In this document: one piece after another, positions 1 to 7,139 of the stretch | Numbering within the stretch: the stretch's first letter is position 1 | Layout of the letters: every line of letters starts with the position of its first letter | Source of the DNA: Deltaproteobacteria bacterium | GTDB lineage: Bacteria; Desulfobacterota; Syntrophobacteria; BM002 | NCBI GenBank assembly: GCA_020353215.1 | Contig: CP070692.1 | Location: forward strand, 126,666-168,799 | Length of the DNA: 42,134 nt | Direction: 5' to 3' | Translations under genes and position numbers: made by a program | The notes under the pieces: generated by a model | The model's input: only the letters and a program-made list of their open reading frames with translations | What the model was told of the DNA's origin: nothing | Database searches by the model: none

Positions 1-554
1 AAAACGGCAAGGAAGTGATGGTGGGTTTCGGCAGAAATACCGTTTTAGGCGTTGCCGATAAGGTCATCGAGGCAGTAAAGGGCAAAGCCATTCGTCATTT
101 CTTCGTGGTGGCGGGCTGCGACGGGGCCAAGCCGGGTCGCAACTATTACACCGAGTTCGTGGAAAAGGTGCCCTCCGACTGTGTAGTGTTGACCTTTGCC
201 TGCGGTAAGTTTCGCTTCTTTGACAAGGATCTGGGAGATATCGGCGGCATCCCACGGTTACTGGACATCGGCCAGTGCAACGACACCCATTCGGCGGTTC
301 AAATTGCCGTGGCCCTGGCCAATGCTTTTGATGTTGGGGTGAACGACCTGCCCCTGTCCATCATTTGCTCCTGGTACGAGCAAAAAGCAGCGGCTATTCT
401 CTTGTCGCTCCTGCATTTGGGAATCAAGAACATTCGCCTCGGGCCCTCGTTGCCGGCATTTGTCTCACCAGATGTGTTGGATGTGCTGGTGAAGAACTTT
501 GACATCAAGCCCATCACCACGCCGGATGAGGATCTGAAAGCGATTTTAGGGTGA
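1..554 (+). CDS. hcp: hybrid-cluster protein / hydroxylamine reductase, C-terminal part (truncated by window edge)
   Basis: The reading frame is open from the first base and ends at TGA 552-554, so only the last ~183 residues are present. They match the C-terminal domain of the hybrid-cluster protein (Hcp), a cytoplasmic Fe-S-O enzyme of nitrosative and hydroxylamine stress that reduces NO or NH2OH. Visible family signatures are [44 protein letters not shown], the cluster-ligand region [11 protein letters not shown], and the typical ending [15 protein letters not shown]. Two strong hairpins and a ferredoxin gene follow. A ferredoxin is a plausible electron donor for Hcp, but that link is inferred from adjacency. 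The start lies outside the window. Confidence 0.95.
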   Translation, partial: NGKEVMVGFGRNTVLGVADKVIEAVKGKAIRHFFVVAGCDGAKPGRNYYTEFVEKVPSDCVVLTFACGKFRFFDKDLGDIGGIPRLLDIGQCNDTHSAVQIAVALANAFDVGVNDLPLSIICSWYEQKAAAILLSLLHLGIKNIRLGPSLPAFVSPDVLDVLVKNFDIKPITTPDEDLKAILG

Positions 555-564
555 ACAAATGATT

Positions 565-590
565 TGCGGGAGGGGATTAGCCCTCCCGCA
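565..590. terminator. hairpin after hcp
   Basis: A perfect 10-bp inverted repeat (TGCGGGAGGG / CCCTCCCGCA, 6-nt loop) starts 11 nt after the hcp stop. No clean T-run follows, so it may be a weak terminator or an mRNA-stabilising 3' end. Confidence 0.6.
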
Positions 591-621
591 CTTCCCATTC
601 CCTTCACTGGAAACAGAGGAT

Positions 622-640
622 GGCGGGGTTTATCCCCGCC
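622..640. terminator. second hairpin between hcp and ferredoxin
   Basis: GGCGGGG / CCCCGCC, 7 bp with a TTTAT loop. It sits between hcp and the ferredoxin start and lacks a T-tract. Together with the hairpin at 565-590 it suggests processing or attenuation between the two genes. Confidence 0.4.
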
Positions 641-677
641 GGGCCAGAAGCTGTTTAGACACGAGGTTTGCAGAAAG

Positions 678-872
678 ATGGCTCGAAGAGTTTACGTTGA
701 CCAGGAGGAATGCATCGGTTGTGGTACCTGAGAGGGGATTTGCCCCGAGGTATTCCAGCTCGATGAAGAAAAAGGTAAGTCAGAAGCTATCAAACCCGAG
801 GGAGGTCCCGAGGACCTCATCCAAGAAGCGATTGAGTCATGTCCAGTGGAAGCTATCCATTGGGAGGAGTGA
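678..872 (+). CDS. single [4Fe-4S] ferredoxin with in-frame TGA (candidate selenocysteine) at a cluster-ligand position
   Basis: From ATG 678 the frame reads 17 residues, meets TGA at 729-731, then continues to TGA 870-872 for 64 residues in all. That is the usual length of Desulfovibrio-type one-cluster ferredoxins. Ligands are C12-x2-C15-x2-[TGA 18]-x3-C22-P, and the last Cys is in ESCPVEAIHW. The TGA therefore replaces exactly the third Cys of CxxCxxCxxxCP. Nothing else in the frame is damaged, and the ending PVEAIHWEE is family-typical. A hairpin at 746-762 fits a bacterial SECIS. Readings: (a) Sec-containing ferredoxin, analogous in principle to Sec replacing a cluster Cys in HdrA; (b) a TGC-to-TGA nonsense mutation or base-call error. 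No start downstream of the TGA would keep the cluster motif. A purine-rich stretch with GAGG precedes the ATG. It lies downstream of hcp, so a role in feeding electrons to Hcp is possible but unproven. Confidence 0.6.
746..762 (+). promoter_or_regulatory. SECIS-like hairpin downstream of ferredoxin TGA
   Basis: CGAG (746-749) pairs with CTCG (759-762) around the 9-nt loop GTATTCCAG. The loop begins with G and opens 18 nt after the TGA, inside the 16-37 nt window used for bacterial SECIS models, and starts G-U as in E. coli fdhF. A competing GGGG/CCCC hairpin (734-746) shares one base, so the fold needs checking by alignment. Confidence 0.45.
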
Positions 873-1284
873 CACCTGCAAAGAAGAGGAGGGGATAAAA
901 CCATAACTATTTTATATATGTACCCCTCGATCTGATCTCAAGTATCTCACTGCGCGTCCCTCTGTGGAGTTGACTATTCGATTTCTCAATAATCTTTCTG
1001 AGTCTGAGCTCGCCCTTGCATTCTCATAACCCTTTCGATGTTAATCTCAATTACTGAATGGCTTTCCGCTGATCAGAAGCCCACAGTCAACTAGTTTGAC
1101 TGCAAATCAACTTCCGTCACTCGAAATCTTACCCACTTGTTGGGGATAAAAGCGACAATCAGGAGACGAAAATAGAAACTCGATAGAGTCGTGATTATGC
1201 CCGTTTAACAAGTGATGACGCAATGGAGGAAACCCATGCCTAAAGGAATCTCTTGTCAACTCTATCGTTTCCTGCGGCCTCGAA
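873..1284. other. intergenic, no gene seen
   Basis: About 410 nt without a credible gene. The only structure noted is a perfect 7-bp inverted repeat CAGTCAA / TTGACTG at 1084-1102 with a CTAGT loop, which could be an operator or chance. An MFS remnant follows. Confidence 0.5.
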
Positions 1285-1503
1285 ATGGCTGCAATGAAGA
1301 GATTCTCGCTGATGGCTGGGCTGACATTCGTTGTGGCGAGCGCTCCGCTCACCAGCTCGTTGTGGCGGATACCCTTTGGCGCAATGGTGGATCGGATGGG
1401 AGGCAAGAAACCTATTTTGATTCTTCTCTCCCTTGCCGTGGCCGGCATTGGAGCGATTACGGCGATGTTTGCTCTGTTTTCGCCTCCCCAACGGGCCCAC
1501 TAT
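1285..1503 (+). pseudogene. remnant of an MFS transporter (NarK-like nitrate/nitrite family)
   Basis: About 70 residues resemble the second to third transmembrane region of a major-facilitator transporter. They include the conserved loop between helices 2 and 3 (RIPFGAMVDRMGGKKP) followed by a hydrophobic helix (ILILLSLAVAGIGAITAMF). The RIPFG-DRxGGKKP spelling is most like nitrate/nitrite (NarK) transporters. The first helix is missing, and after ~1500 the frame becomes low-complexity and dissimilar before stopping at 1626. A complete MFS protein needs about 400 residues, so this is a fragment. Its neighbours hcp and the NrfH/HAO cluster also concern nitrogen oxides. Confidence 0.6.
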
Positions 1504-1741
1504 ATTTCTGTAACTGGTCGCTTATCGCAGGCTGACGCATTGCCTACGCTACGCTCGGGATGCGGTCCATGGCCGTCCTTGCTGTTCCGCCTTGGCAGGG
1601 CTTCGGCAAAACCCCACCCTTCATAGTGCGCACAGCGGTTCGACCGGTTACCTGTTTCCGAACGGAAACATAAGTTTCACGCCTGATGATTAGGAGGGAG
1701 GGTAGTACTTCCCTTCGGAAAAGAGGTCGTTTGGCTGCGTT

Positions 1742-2407
1742 ATGATCGTTGAAACGCTCAGCATCGGTCTCCCCAAAAAGGAGGTATTCTACGGTAAAGA
1801 AATCACAACAGCCATCTGTAAAAGGCCAGTCTCTACTCCACTACATCTCAGAAAACTGGGCTTTGAGGGCGATGGTGTTGCCGATTTGAAGAATCACGGC
1901 GGACCGGACAAGGCCGTCTGCGTGTACAGTCTGGATCATTATCCTTATTGGGAAGGGATTTTGGGAACCAAACTGGCTCCCGCCGCGTTCGGTGAGAACC
2001 TGTCTGTCTCCAGCCTGAAGGAAGATGATGTTTGCATCGGTGATATCTTTCAACTTGGAACAGCCACTGTGCAGATCAGCCAGCCGCGCCAAGCCTGCAA
2101 AACATTGGCTGCTCGATATGGCAAAATTGACATGGTAAGGTTCTTTACTGATTCGGGGTTTACCGGGCTTTATCTGAGAGTACTCGAGGCGGGGGTAGTC
2201 CAGAAGGGAGACCTTTTGACCATGAAGCATCGGGATCCCGGCCAGATATCAGTTGCTTTTGCCAATCAGATTTACCATCATGACAGGAAGAGCCGACAAG
2301 GTATCGAAGCGATCCTGGGTGTCTCCGCCCTCTCTCATTCCTGGCAGCAATCCCTTCGAAAGCGTAAAGAAAAGTGTACTGAAGTCGAAACGTCGGAGAG
2401 TAGCTGA
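1742..2407 (+). CDS. MOSC domain protein, YiiM-like
   Basis: A 221-residue protein with the YiiM/MOSC fold, a beta-rich domain related to the molybdenum-cofactor sulfurase C-terminus that handles Moco-bound sulfur or N-hydroxylated substrates. Seen: the early segment GFEGDGVADLKNHGGPDKAVCVY, AFGENLSVS, the central GDIFQLGTATVQISQPRQACKTL with the conserved Cys near residue 120, then FTDSGFTGLYLRVLEAG, and a helical YiiM-type C-terminal extension. Length is normal for YiiM (~220). The ATG at 1742 has no well-spaced RBS; a GAGG lies about 13 nt upstream. The substrate is unknown. A Mo-pterin protein lies elsewhere in the window (27.1 kb) but is not linked. Confidence 0.85.
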   Translation: MIVETLSIGLPKKEVFYGKEITTAICKRPVSTPLHLRKLGFEGDGVADLKNHGGPDKAVCVYSLDHYPYWEGILGTKLAPAAFGENLSVSSLKEDDVCIGDIFQLGTATVQISQPRQACKTLAARYGKIDMVRFFTDSGFTGLYLRVLEAGVVQKGDLLTMKHRDPGQISVAFANQIYHHDRKSRQGIEAILGVSALSHSWQQSLRKRKEKCTEVETSESS

Positions 2408-2442
2408 GCAATCGCATTGTGCCAATAAGCGGAAATGAAAAA

Positions 2443-2883
2443 ATGGACTATAAACCCGAGTGGTTGTATCAAAAGATTGTGGAAGGAGCTCAGGATGCGA
2501 TCGTGTTTGCTGATCGTGACGGTATTATTCGTCTTTGGAATTCGGCAGCAGAGTCTGTCTTCGGTTACTCAGCCGAGGAGGCCATAGGGCAGACTTTGGA
2601 TCTGATTGTTCCAGAGAAGATGCGAGACAGGCACTGGGAAGGTTACCGCCAAGTGATGAAGACAGGAACAACGAAATACGGCAAACAAGTTTTCTCAGTT
2701 CCAGCCATGAGACATGATCACAGCCGTGTTTCGGTGGAATTTACCATCGTGCTGCTGAAAGATGCCTCAGGCGAACCTATGGGCACAGCGGCAATCATGC
2801 GAGATGCGACGGAGAGGTGGCAGAGGGAAAAGGAGTTGAAGAAGCGGTTGGCTGCCCTGGAGGAAGGAGAAAAGAAGATTTGA
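2443..2883 (+). CDS. single PAS-domain protein
   Basis: A stand-alone PAS sensor of ~146 residues. The PAS core runs from about residue 10 to 115 (GAQDAIVFADRDGIIRLWNSAAESVFGYSAEEAIGQ ... MGTAAIMRDATERW) and ends in a charged helix (REKELKKRLAALEEGEKK) like the linker that normally leads into a kinase, but no output domain follows. GTG 2419 is also possible; ATG 2443 is preferred because the PAS fold starts just after it and GCGGAA lies upstream. It follows the MOSC gene closely (35 nt). The partner is unknown; it may act in trans on one of the histidine kinases. Confidence 0.8.
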   Translation: MDYKPEWLYQKIVEGAQDAIVFADRDGIIRLWNSAAESVFGYSAEEAIGQTLDLIVPEKMRDRHWEGYRQVMKTGTTKYGKQVFSVPAMRHDHSRVSVEFTIVLLKDASGEPMGTAAIMRDATERWQREKELKKRLAALEEGEKKI

Positions 2884-2894
2884 GATTTGGGAAG

Positions 2895-2967
2895 GCATAG
2901 AGCAAGGAGCATAGGGCATAGAGTGAAAGATTTTGAATTTGCCCTATGTCCCATGCTCCATGCTCGG
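2895..2967. repeat. imperfect intergenic palindrome
   Basis: The left arm (2895-2921) contains GAGCAAGGAGCATAGGGCAT. The right arm (2941-2965) is its near-perfect reverse complement (GCCCTATGTCCCATGCTCC continuing to TGCTC). About 20 of 24 positions pair by eye. It fills the gap between the PAS gene and the MetE-like gene and looks like a dispersed intergenic element rather than a canonical terminator. Confidence 0.5.
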
Positions 2968-3023
2968 TTCTGCTGGCTACTGGATTTAAGATGTGAGATA
3001 TGAATCTTGAAAGAGGATGAACA

Positions 3024-4049
3024 ATGCCAATTCCTGGAAACCTTCTTACCACGGCCATGGCTGTGATGCCGCATACAGATGTGGATCGCGCCCTTGAGAT
3101 GGCACTTTCGTTGGATGTTCCCTTCTGGCCGCAACTGCCTCATGTTAGCTACTACGAGGACATGTATGTGCAAGCCTCGGAAAACTTTCCTGGGATCGTT
3201 CTCGACCTGGAAAAACGTACTTTACGATTTTCCATGGAAAAATTCGTGGGGGAGTTCGAAGAGACCATGACTCACTTCGATGACCCTGCCTACTTCGATA
3301 TCAGTGAGCACTATTCCGTGGTATACCACCGGTTCTTGAATCTGGATTTCTCTGATCGTCCAGCAATTCGAGGGCAGATTGAAGGACCGATCAGCTTCGG
3401 CTTTAACGTGGTGGATCAAAACGACCGCCCTATCCTTTTCGATGATACCGTCCGGCCGTTTCTGCTCGAATTCATGGCCAAACGGGTGAATGCGCAACTG
3501 GAACGCCTCAAGCGTTTGCACCCCAATGCTTTCATGTTTGTTGATGAGCCCGGTCTGCAGTTTCTTTTCAGCGCCATGTCAGGTTACGGGGACTTGGCAG
3601 CTCGAGGGGACATGGAGGATTTCTTTGCCATGATTGAAAGACCACGAGGTGTCCACCTCTGTGGCAATCCTGATTGGGACTTTCTCCTGGGGCTGGACAT
3701 GGACGTCTTGTCCCTGGATGTGTACAGCAACGGCGAAGTCTTCACCCAGTACGGGACTTCGATCCGGAAATTCTTGAATCGGGGCGGACGGTTGGTCTGG
3801 GGTATTGTGCCAGCCAATTTTGAGCCCTTTGAGAGAGAAACTCTCGAAACTCTGGAAAATCGGCTTACCGAGATCTGGACCGGACTGGGAAAGAAGGGTA
3901 TTGACCTTGAGTTTCTTCTCTCCCGCAGTATGCTCTCCCCTGCCACCTGCTGTCTGGTAAACCCGGATGGAGAACTGACCGTGGATCGTGCATTTAAGGT
4001 GACCAGGGAGCTATCCAAGCGGCTTCGGGACAGGCTGAATCTTGACTAG
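3024..4049 (+). CDS. MetE/uroporphyrinogen-decarboxylase-fold protein (short methionine-synthase-like)
   Basis: A 341-residue TIM-barrel protein of the UROD/MetE superfamily. It is about half the length of classical cobalamin-independent methionine synthase and lacks the N-terminal barrel, like the 'core' MetE proteins of anaerobes. Evidence: the opening PGNLLTTAMAVMPHTDVDRAL, the central FMFVDEPGLQFLFS, a zinc-ligand-like His-x-Cys at H211/C213 in GVHLCGNPDWDFLL, and a C-terminal Cys pair C309/C310 in ATCCLVNPDGE. Known family members move methyl groups to thiols using a Zn site; here the methyl donor could be a folate or corrinoid protein (inference). Start: ATG 3024 follows AAAGAGGATGAACA. 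The gene appears monocistronic. Confidence 0.75.
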   Translation: MPIPGNLLTTAMAVMPHTDVDRALEMALSLDVPFWPQLPHVSYYEDMYVQASENFPGIVLDLEKRTLRFSMEKFVGEFEETMTHFDDPAYFDISEHYSVVYHRFLNLDFSDRPAIRGQIEGPISFGFNVVDQNDRPILFDDTVRPFLLEFMAKRVNAQLERLKRLHPNAFMFVDEPGLQFLFSAMSGYGDLAARGDMEDFFAMIERPRGVHLCGNPDWDFLLGLDMDVLSLDVYSNGEVFTQYGTSIRKFLNRGGRLVWGIVPANFEPFERETLETLENRLTEIWTGLGKKGIDLEFLLSRSMLSPATCCLVNPDGELTVDRAFKVTRELSKRLRDRLNLD

Positions 4050-4390
4050 TTGAGGTCGGGTGGATAACAGTTTGGAAGTCAAGCCAACGAGTGTATTTCT
4101 CCGTCGCCTCCCTCAAATCTTGGTCGCTGAGTTTCGAATAGCAAGGATCCGGCCGTTTCAGCACGTCAAAAAGGTAATCAGAAAAAATTGCAGACTGTTG
4201 CTGTTCTGTTAATCAAAGTCGAATCACCTCCGAGATTGTAACCGGCCCTTTAGCCCGACTAACGGAGTAAGTAGGGTTGAGCAGTTCAGCCCCGGTTCAG
4301 AACTACGAACGTCCTTGTAACCTCTGCCAACCCTCGTTTGTGAGAAATGAGGGTGTGACTCTCTTCTCACCTCGCTTTCTCTATGCTGGT
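4050..4390. other. intergenic with one hairpin
   Basis: About 340 nt with no gene seen. A terminator-like hairpin (CCCTCGTTT / AAATGAGGG, 4331-4353) is placed to end transcription of the minus-strand small gene that stops at 4391. Confidence 0.5.
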
Positions 4391-4663
4391 CTATAGCCCT
4401 ACTATTGGGTCGCCCGCGGTTCCCTTACCACGGAGATACTCCAGAAATAGTGCCGCGGTCTGCTCCAGTGAATCGAGGGCATCTGCTAATTCAGCCATGT
4501 TGAGGGATCTGGCCTCGTACTCCACAAACCGCTGAATTTCTGTTTTCATTATCTGCCGGTCCAAATCGTTGTTAAAGCCTGACGAATCAATCTGAGGTTC
4601 AAGCATCTGCCACAAAGCTTCTTGGAGCTCTCTAATAATCATTACTCTGCTTGGTCTCCGCAT
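4391..4663 (-). CDS. small hypothetical helical protein
   Basis: A 90-residue acidic, mostly helical protein with no family I recognise. It begins MRRPSRVMIIRELQEALWQM and contains FVEYEARSLNMAELADALDSLEQTAALFLEYLRG. The reality of the gene is supported by a strong RBS (GGAGAAAG directly before the ATG on the minus strand) and a hairpin 38 nt past its stop. No Cys or metal motif, and no membrane segment. Confidence 0.6.
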   Translation of the reverse strand: MRRPSRVMIIRELQEALWQMLEPQIDSSGFNNDLDRQIMKTEIQRFVEYEARSLNMAELADALDSLEQTAALFLEYLRGKGTAGDPIVGL

Positions 4664-5110
4664 CTTTCTCCTTCCAAGCCTTCTCCCCGGATAGCTATTG
4701 CAATCTATTGCTCTCCTATCAGTTTTTTGCCTAATCCCTAAGGTGTCACGGGATTATGGTCAGGCCACAGTCCTCGCCGCTCAAACCCGGCTTTGAAAAA
4801 AAGCCCGACTACCTGACTCTGATCCTGCCTATTTTTTGATTGACAGCCCAGCTAAAGTAATTCAGAATCCACCTATCGCTATTATTCCGTCTCCCGTAAA
4901 GTAACACACTATGCGGGCGGGTGGAACATGACTTCGAGGCAGCAACAAACCTTACCATCTTGCGCCAATGGTTTATCCTTCAGCTCTTCCTTAGAGGGCT
5001 TTTTCTGAACAAGGGACGTCCACGATCCCGCTGATAAGGCAAGAAGAAGAGTCTTCAGGTCTGCTGTTCGAACCGGCATTGAGGCGACAAACCACTAAAG
5101 GAGAAATCTG
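4664..5110. other. divergent intergenic region upstream of the OmpA-type gene
   Basis: About 450 nt between the divergent small gene and the porin. No gene seen. It contains a plausible sigma-70 promoter (listed separately) and should hold regulatory sites for both directions. Confidence 0.5.
4840..4868 (+). promoter_or_regulatory. putative sigma-70 promoter for the OmpA-type gene
   Basis: TTGACA at 4840-4845, a 17-nt spacer, then CAGAAT at 4863-4868. The -35 is a perfect match and the -10 matches 3 or 4 of 6. It lies about 240 nt before the start codon. Confidence 0.3.
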
Positions 5111-6448
5111 ATGCGGCTAGTCAAAATCATTGTTGTCAGCGTTTTGGCGATCTTTTGTTTTGGCAATGGTGGGAGTCTGATGGCTGACAATCAACCTGGC
5201 TCTTTTTCGGTGACCCCGTTTATCGGTGGATACCTTTTCGAGGGGAACCAAGATCTTGACGACGGGTTCACCGCTGGCCTGGGGGTTGGGTATAATCTTG
5301 ACGAGCACTGGGGAACAGAAGCTGTGTTTAACTATATCGACAGCGGATCCAAAGCCGGTACCGGAGATGTGGATGGTTTTCTGTATCGTATTGACGGTCT
5401 ATATCATTTCTTGGTTAGGCCAAAACTTATCCCCTACCTTGCCGCGGGTATCGGAGGCCTCACCCTGGCTCCCGACAGAGGGAACAGCAATACGCAGGCT
5501 ATTGTGAATTTCGGGGGGGGCCTGAAGTACTTTTTCGCTGAGAACTTTGCCGCGCGCGGTGACCTCCGATACATCAAATCTTTCGATGGGCCAAACAACC
5601 TTGCCTTTACCTTTGGCATTACCTACAACTTCGGCGGCAAGAAAGCTGTCGCAGCGGTTCCACCACCCAAAGACAGCGACGGAGATGGCGTCTATGACCA
5701 TTTGGACAAGTGTCCCAACACCCCTGCGGGTGTCAAGGTAGATGCCTCCGGTTGCCCGTTGGATACCGACGGCGATGGCGTTTATGACAACCTGGATCAA
5801 TGCCCCGGTACTCGGGCAGGTGTGAAGGTAGATGAGACAGGATGTCCGCCAGATTCCGATGGAGATGGAGTGCCCGACTACCTGGATCAATGCCCCGGCA
5901 CTCGGCCAGGTGTGAAGGTAGATGAGACAGGATGTCCGCTAGATTCCGACGGAGACGGAGTGCCCGACTACCTGGATCAATGCCCCGGCACTCGGCCAGG
6001 TGTGAAGGTAGATGAGACAGGATGTCCGCCAGATTCCGACGGAGACGGCGTTCCTGATTACTTGGATCAGTGTCCTCGGACGCCTAAGGGTGCGAGAGTA
6101 AATGAAAAGGGATGTTGGGTATTGAAGGGGGTGCAGTTTGAACTCAATAAGTGGAATGTAAAGCCCCAATATTACCCAGTCCTGGACGAAGCCTTATACG
6201 TTTTGCGGCAAAATTCCTCCATGAGGGTGGAAATTCAGGGCCATACGGACAATACGGGGGACAAGGATTACAACCAGATGCTCTCAGAAAAGCGTGCCAA
6301 GGCAGTGATGGACTATTTCATGAGAGAGGGCATCGCCGCAGGGAGACTTTCCGCCGAAGGCTACGGCCCTTCAAGACCAATAGCGTCCAACGCAACCAGA
6401 GAAGGGCGGAGCAAGAACCGGAGGGTTCAATTGAAGCCGATATACTAG
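5111..6448 (+). CDS. OmpA-family outer-membrane protein with thrombospondin type-3 repeats
   Basis: A 445-residue envelope protein. Residues 1-25 form a signal peptide (MRLVKIIVVSVLAIFCFGNG...MA). Residues ~30-180 form an eight-strand OmpA-type beta-barrel ending TFGITYNFGG. Residues ~188-335 carry five near-identical 30-residue repeats of the type DSDGDGVPDYLDQCPGTRPG, which bind calcium in thrombospondin type-3 linkers. Residues ~340-445 are an OmpA/MotB peptidoglycan-binding domain (EIQGHTDNTG, SEKRAKAV, SEGRSKNRRV-like ending). The role is to tether the outer membrane to peptidoglycan through a rigid, Ca-stiffened spacer. RBS AAAGGAG is well placed. It appears monocistronic. The repeat DNA is highly conserved, so repeat number may vary between strains. 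Confidence 0.92.
   Translation: MRLVKIIVVSVLAIFCFGNGGSLMADNQPGSFSVTPFIGGYLFEGNQDLDDGFTAGLGVGYNLDEHWGTEAVFNYIDSGSKAGTGDVDGFLYRIDGLYHFLVRPKLIPYLAAGIGGLTLAPDRGNSNTQAIVNFGGGLKYFFAENFAARGDLRYIKSFDGPNNLAFTFGITYNFGGKKAVAAVPPPKDSDGDGVYDHLDKCPNTPAGVKVDASGCPLDTDGDGVYDNLDQCPGTRAGVKVDETGCPPDSDGDGVPDYLDQCPGTRPGVKVDETGCPLDSDGDGVPDYLDQCPGTRPGVKVDETGCPPDSDGDGVPDYLDQCPRTPKGARVNEKGCWVLKGVQFELNKWNVKPQYYPVLDEALYVLRQNSSMRVEIQGHTDNTGDKDYNQMLSEKRAKAVMDYFMREGIAAGRLSAEGYGPSRPIASNATREGRSKNRRVQLKPIY
5672..6121 (+). repeat. five 90-bp in-frame tandem repeats
   Basis: Units begin at 5672, 5762, 5852, 5942 and 6032, each encoding D-S/T-DGDG-x-YD/PD-x-LD-x-CP...GC. Units three and four are almost identical at the nucleotide level, pointing to recent duplication or slippage. 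Confidence 0.85.
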
Positions 6449-7139
6449 GAGTTTGTCGGACTGACACCATAGATAAAGGGATAGGCTTGGGTACCAACTG
6501 CCCTCGCCTCGCCCATCCAGTAAACCGCGTACGGGTCTGCTGGGACATCAATTCAGAGGCATCCCCAACTTGGGCGTTGGGGCGTCATCAAGAAACGAAT
6601 CAAGTGTAGTTTGTTCGACCATAAGCAGGAATCAACTAGTCACGGCCTTCCCTGCCACACTTAGCTCTCGTATGGAGCCTTAATCCCGTCCCCCTGCATT
6701 TTCGCAGAGCCTAGATAGGGATGTATATAGCTCGATGGAACCTGAAGTCTTCCACTTACCACACAGCCCTCTCAGACTTGCTAATATTTGCACTCGGCTC
6801 TTCTCTTTTTGATCCCACTCAAAGAGCCTCAAGATGGTGCTTCAGCTTGACAACGATCGCCTCGGTCGCCTAATCTGAAACCAGTTCAATTTTCCGTAGC
6901 CCGGATGTTTCATCAATGGCCTACTGCGACCACGGATATGGCCGCGCTTCCGTCCGTCCTAGGGTGTCGACCCCCCGCGACGTACCGTTCAGGTACGGTT
7001 CGGGTCCAATCTCGCGGTACGATTGGACGGTGGCAAGCCCATCTCCATGCTCTCCCCACAGCAATTCAAGAAACATCCGGGCTAGTTTTGAATTCCTGTG
7101 TGACGAAGCGGTCTAAAACTGCTGCCGACGAAGAGTCCA
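6449..7139. other. long intergenic region with hairpins
   Basis: About 690 nt with no credible gene. It holds a perfect 7-bp hairpin CCCCAAC / GTTGGGG (6563-6582) shortly after the porin, a possible terminator without a T-run, and a complex repeat element at about 6940-7030 related to ones near 16.85 and 19.08 kb. Confidence 0.5.
6981..7028. repeat. dispersed palindromic element, copy 1
   Basis: It contains GCGACGTACCGTTCAGGTACG, slightly longer than the hairpin CGTACC/GGTACG at 6981-6997, and a second perfect hairpin GTCCAATC / GATTGGAC (7004-7028). The core and the preceding GATATGG...CTTCCG context resemble the palindrome at 16849-16893. Confidence 0.5.

Noticed and set aside
5672..6121. 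CRISPR-like regular repeats
   Set aside because: The 90-bp units are contiguous, in frame and encode thrombospondin type-3 repeats.
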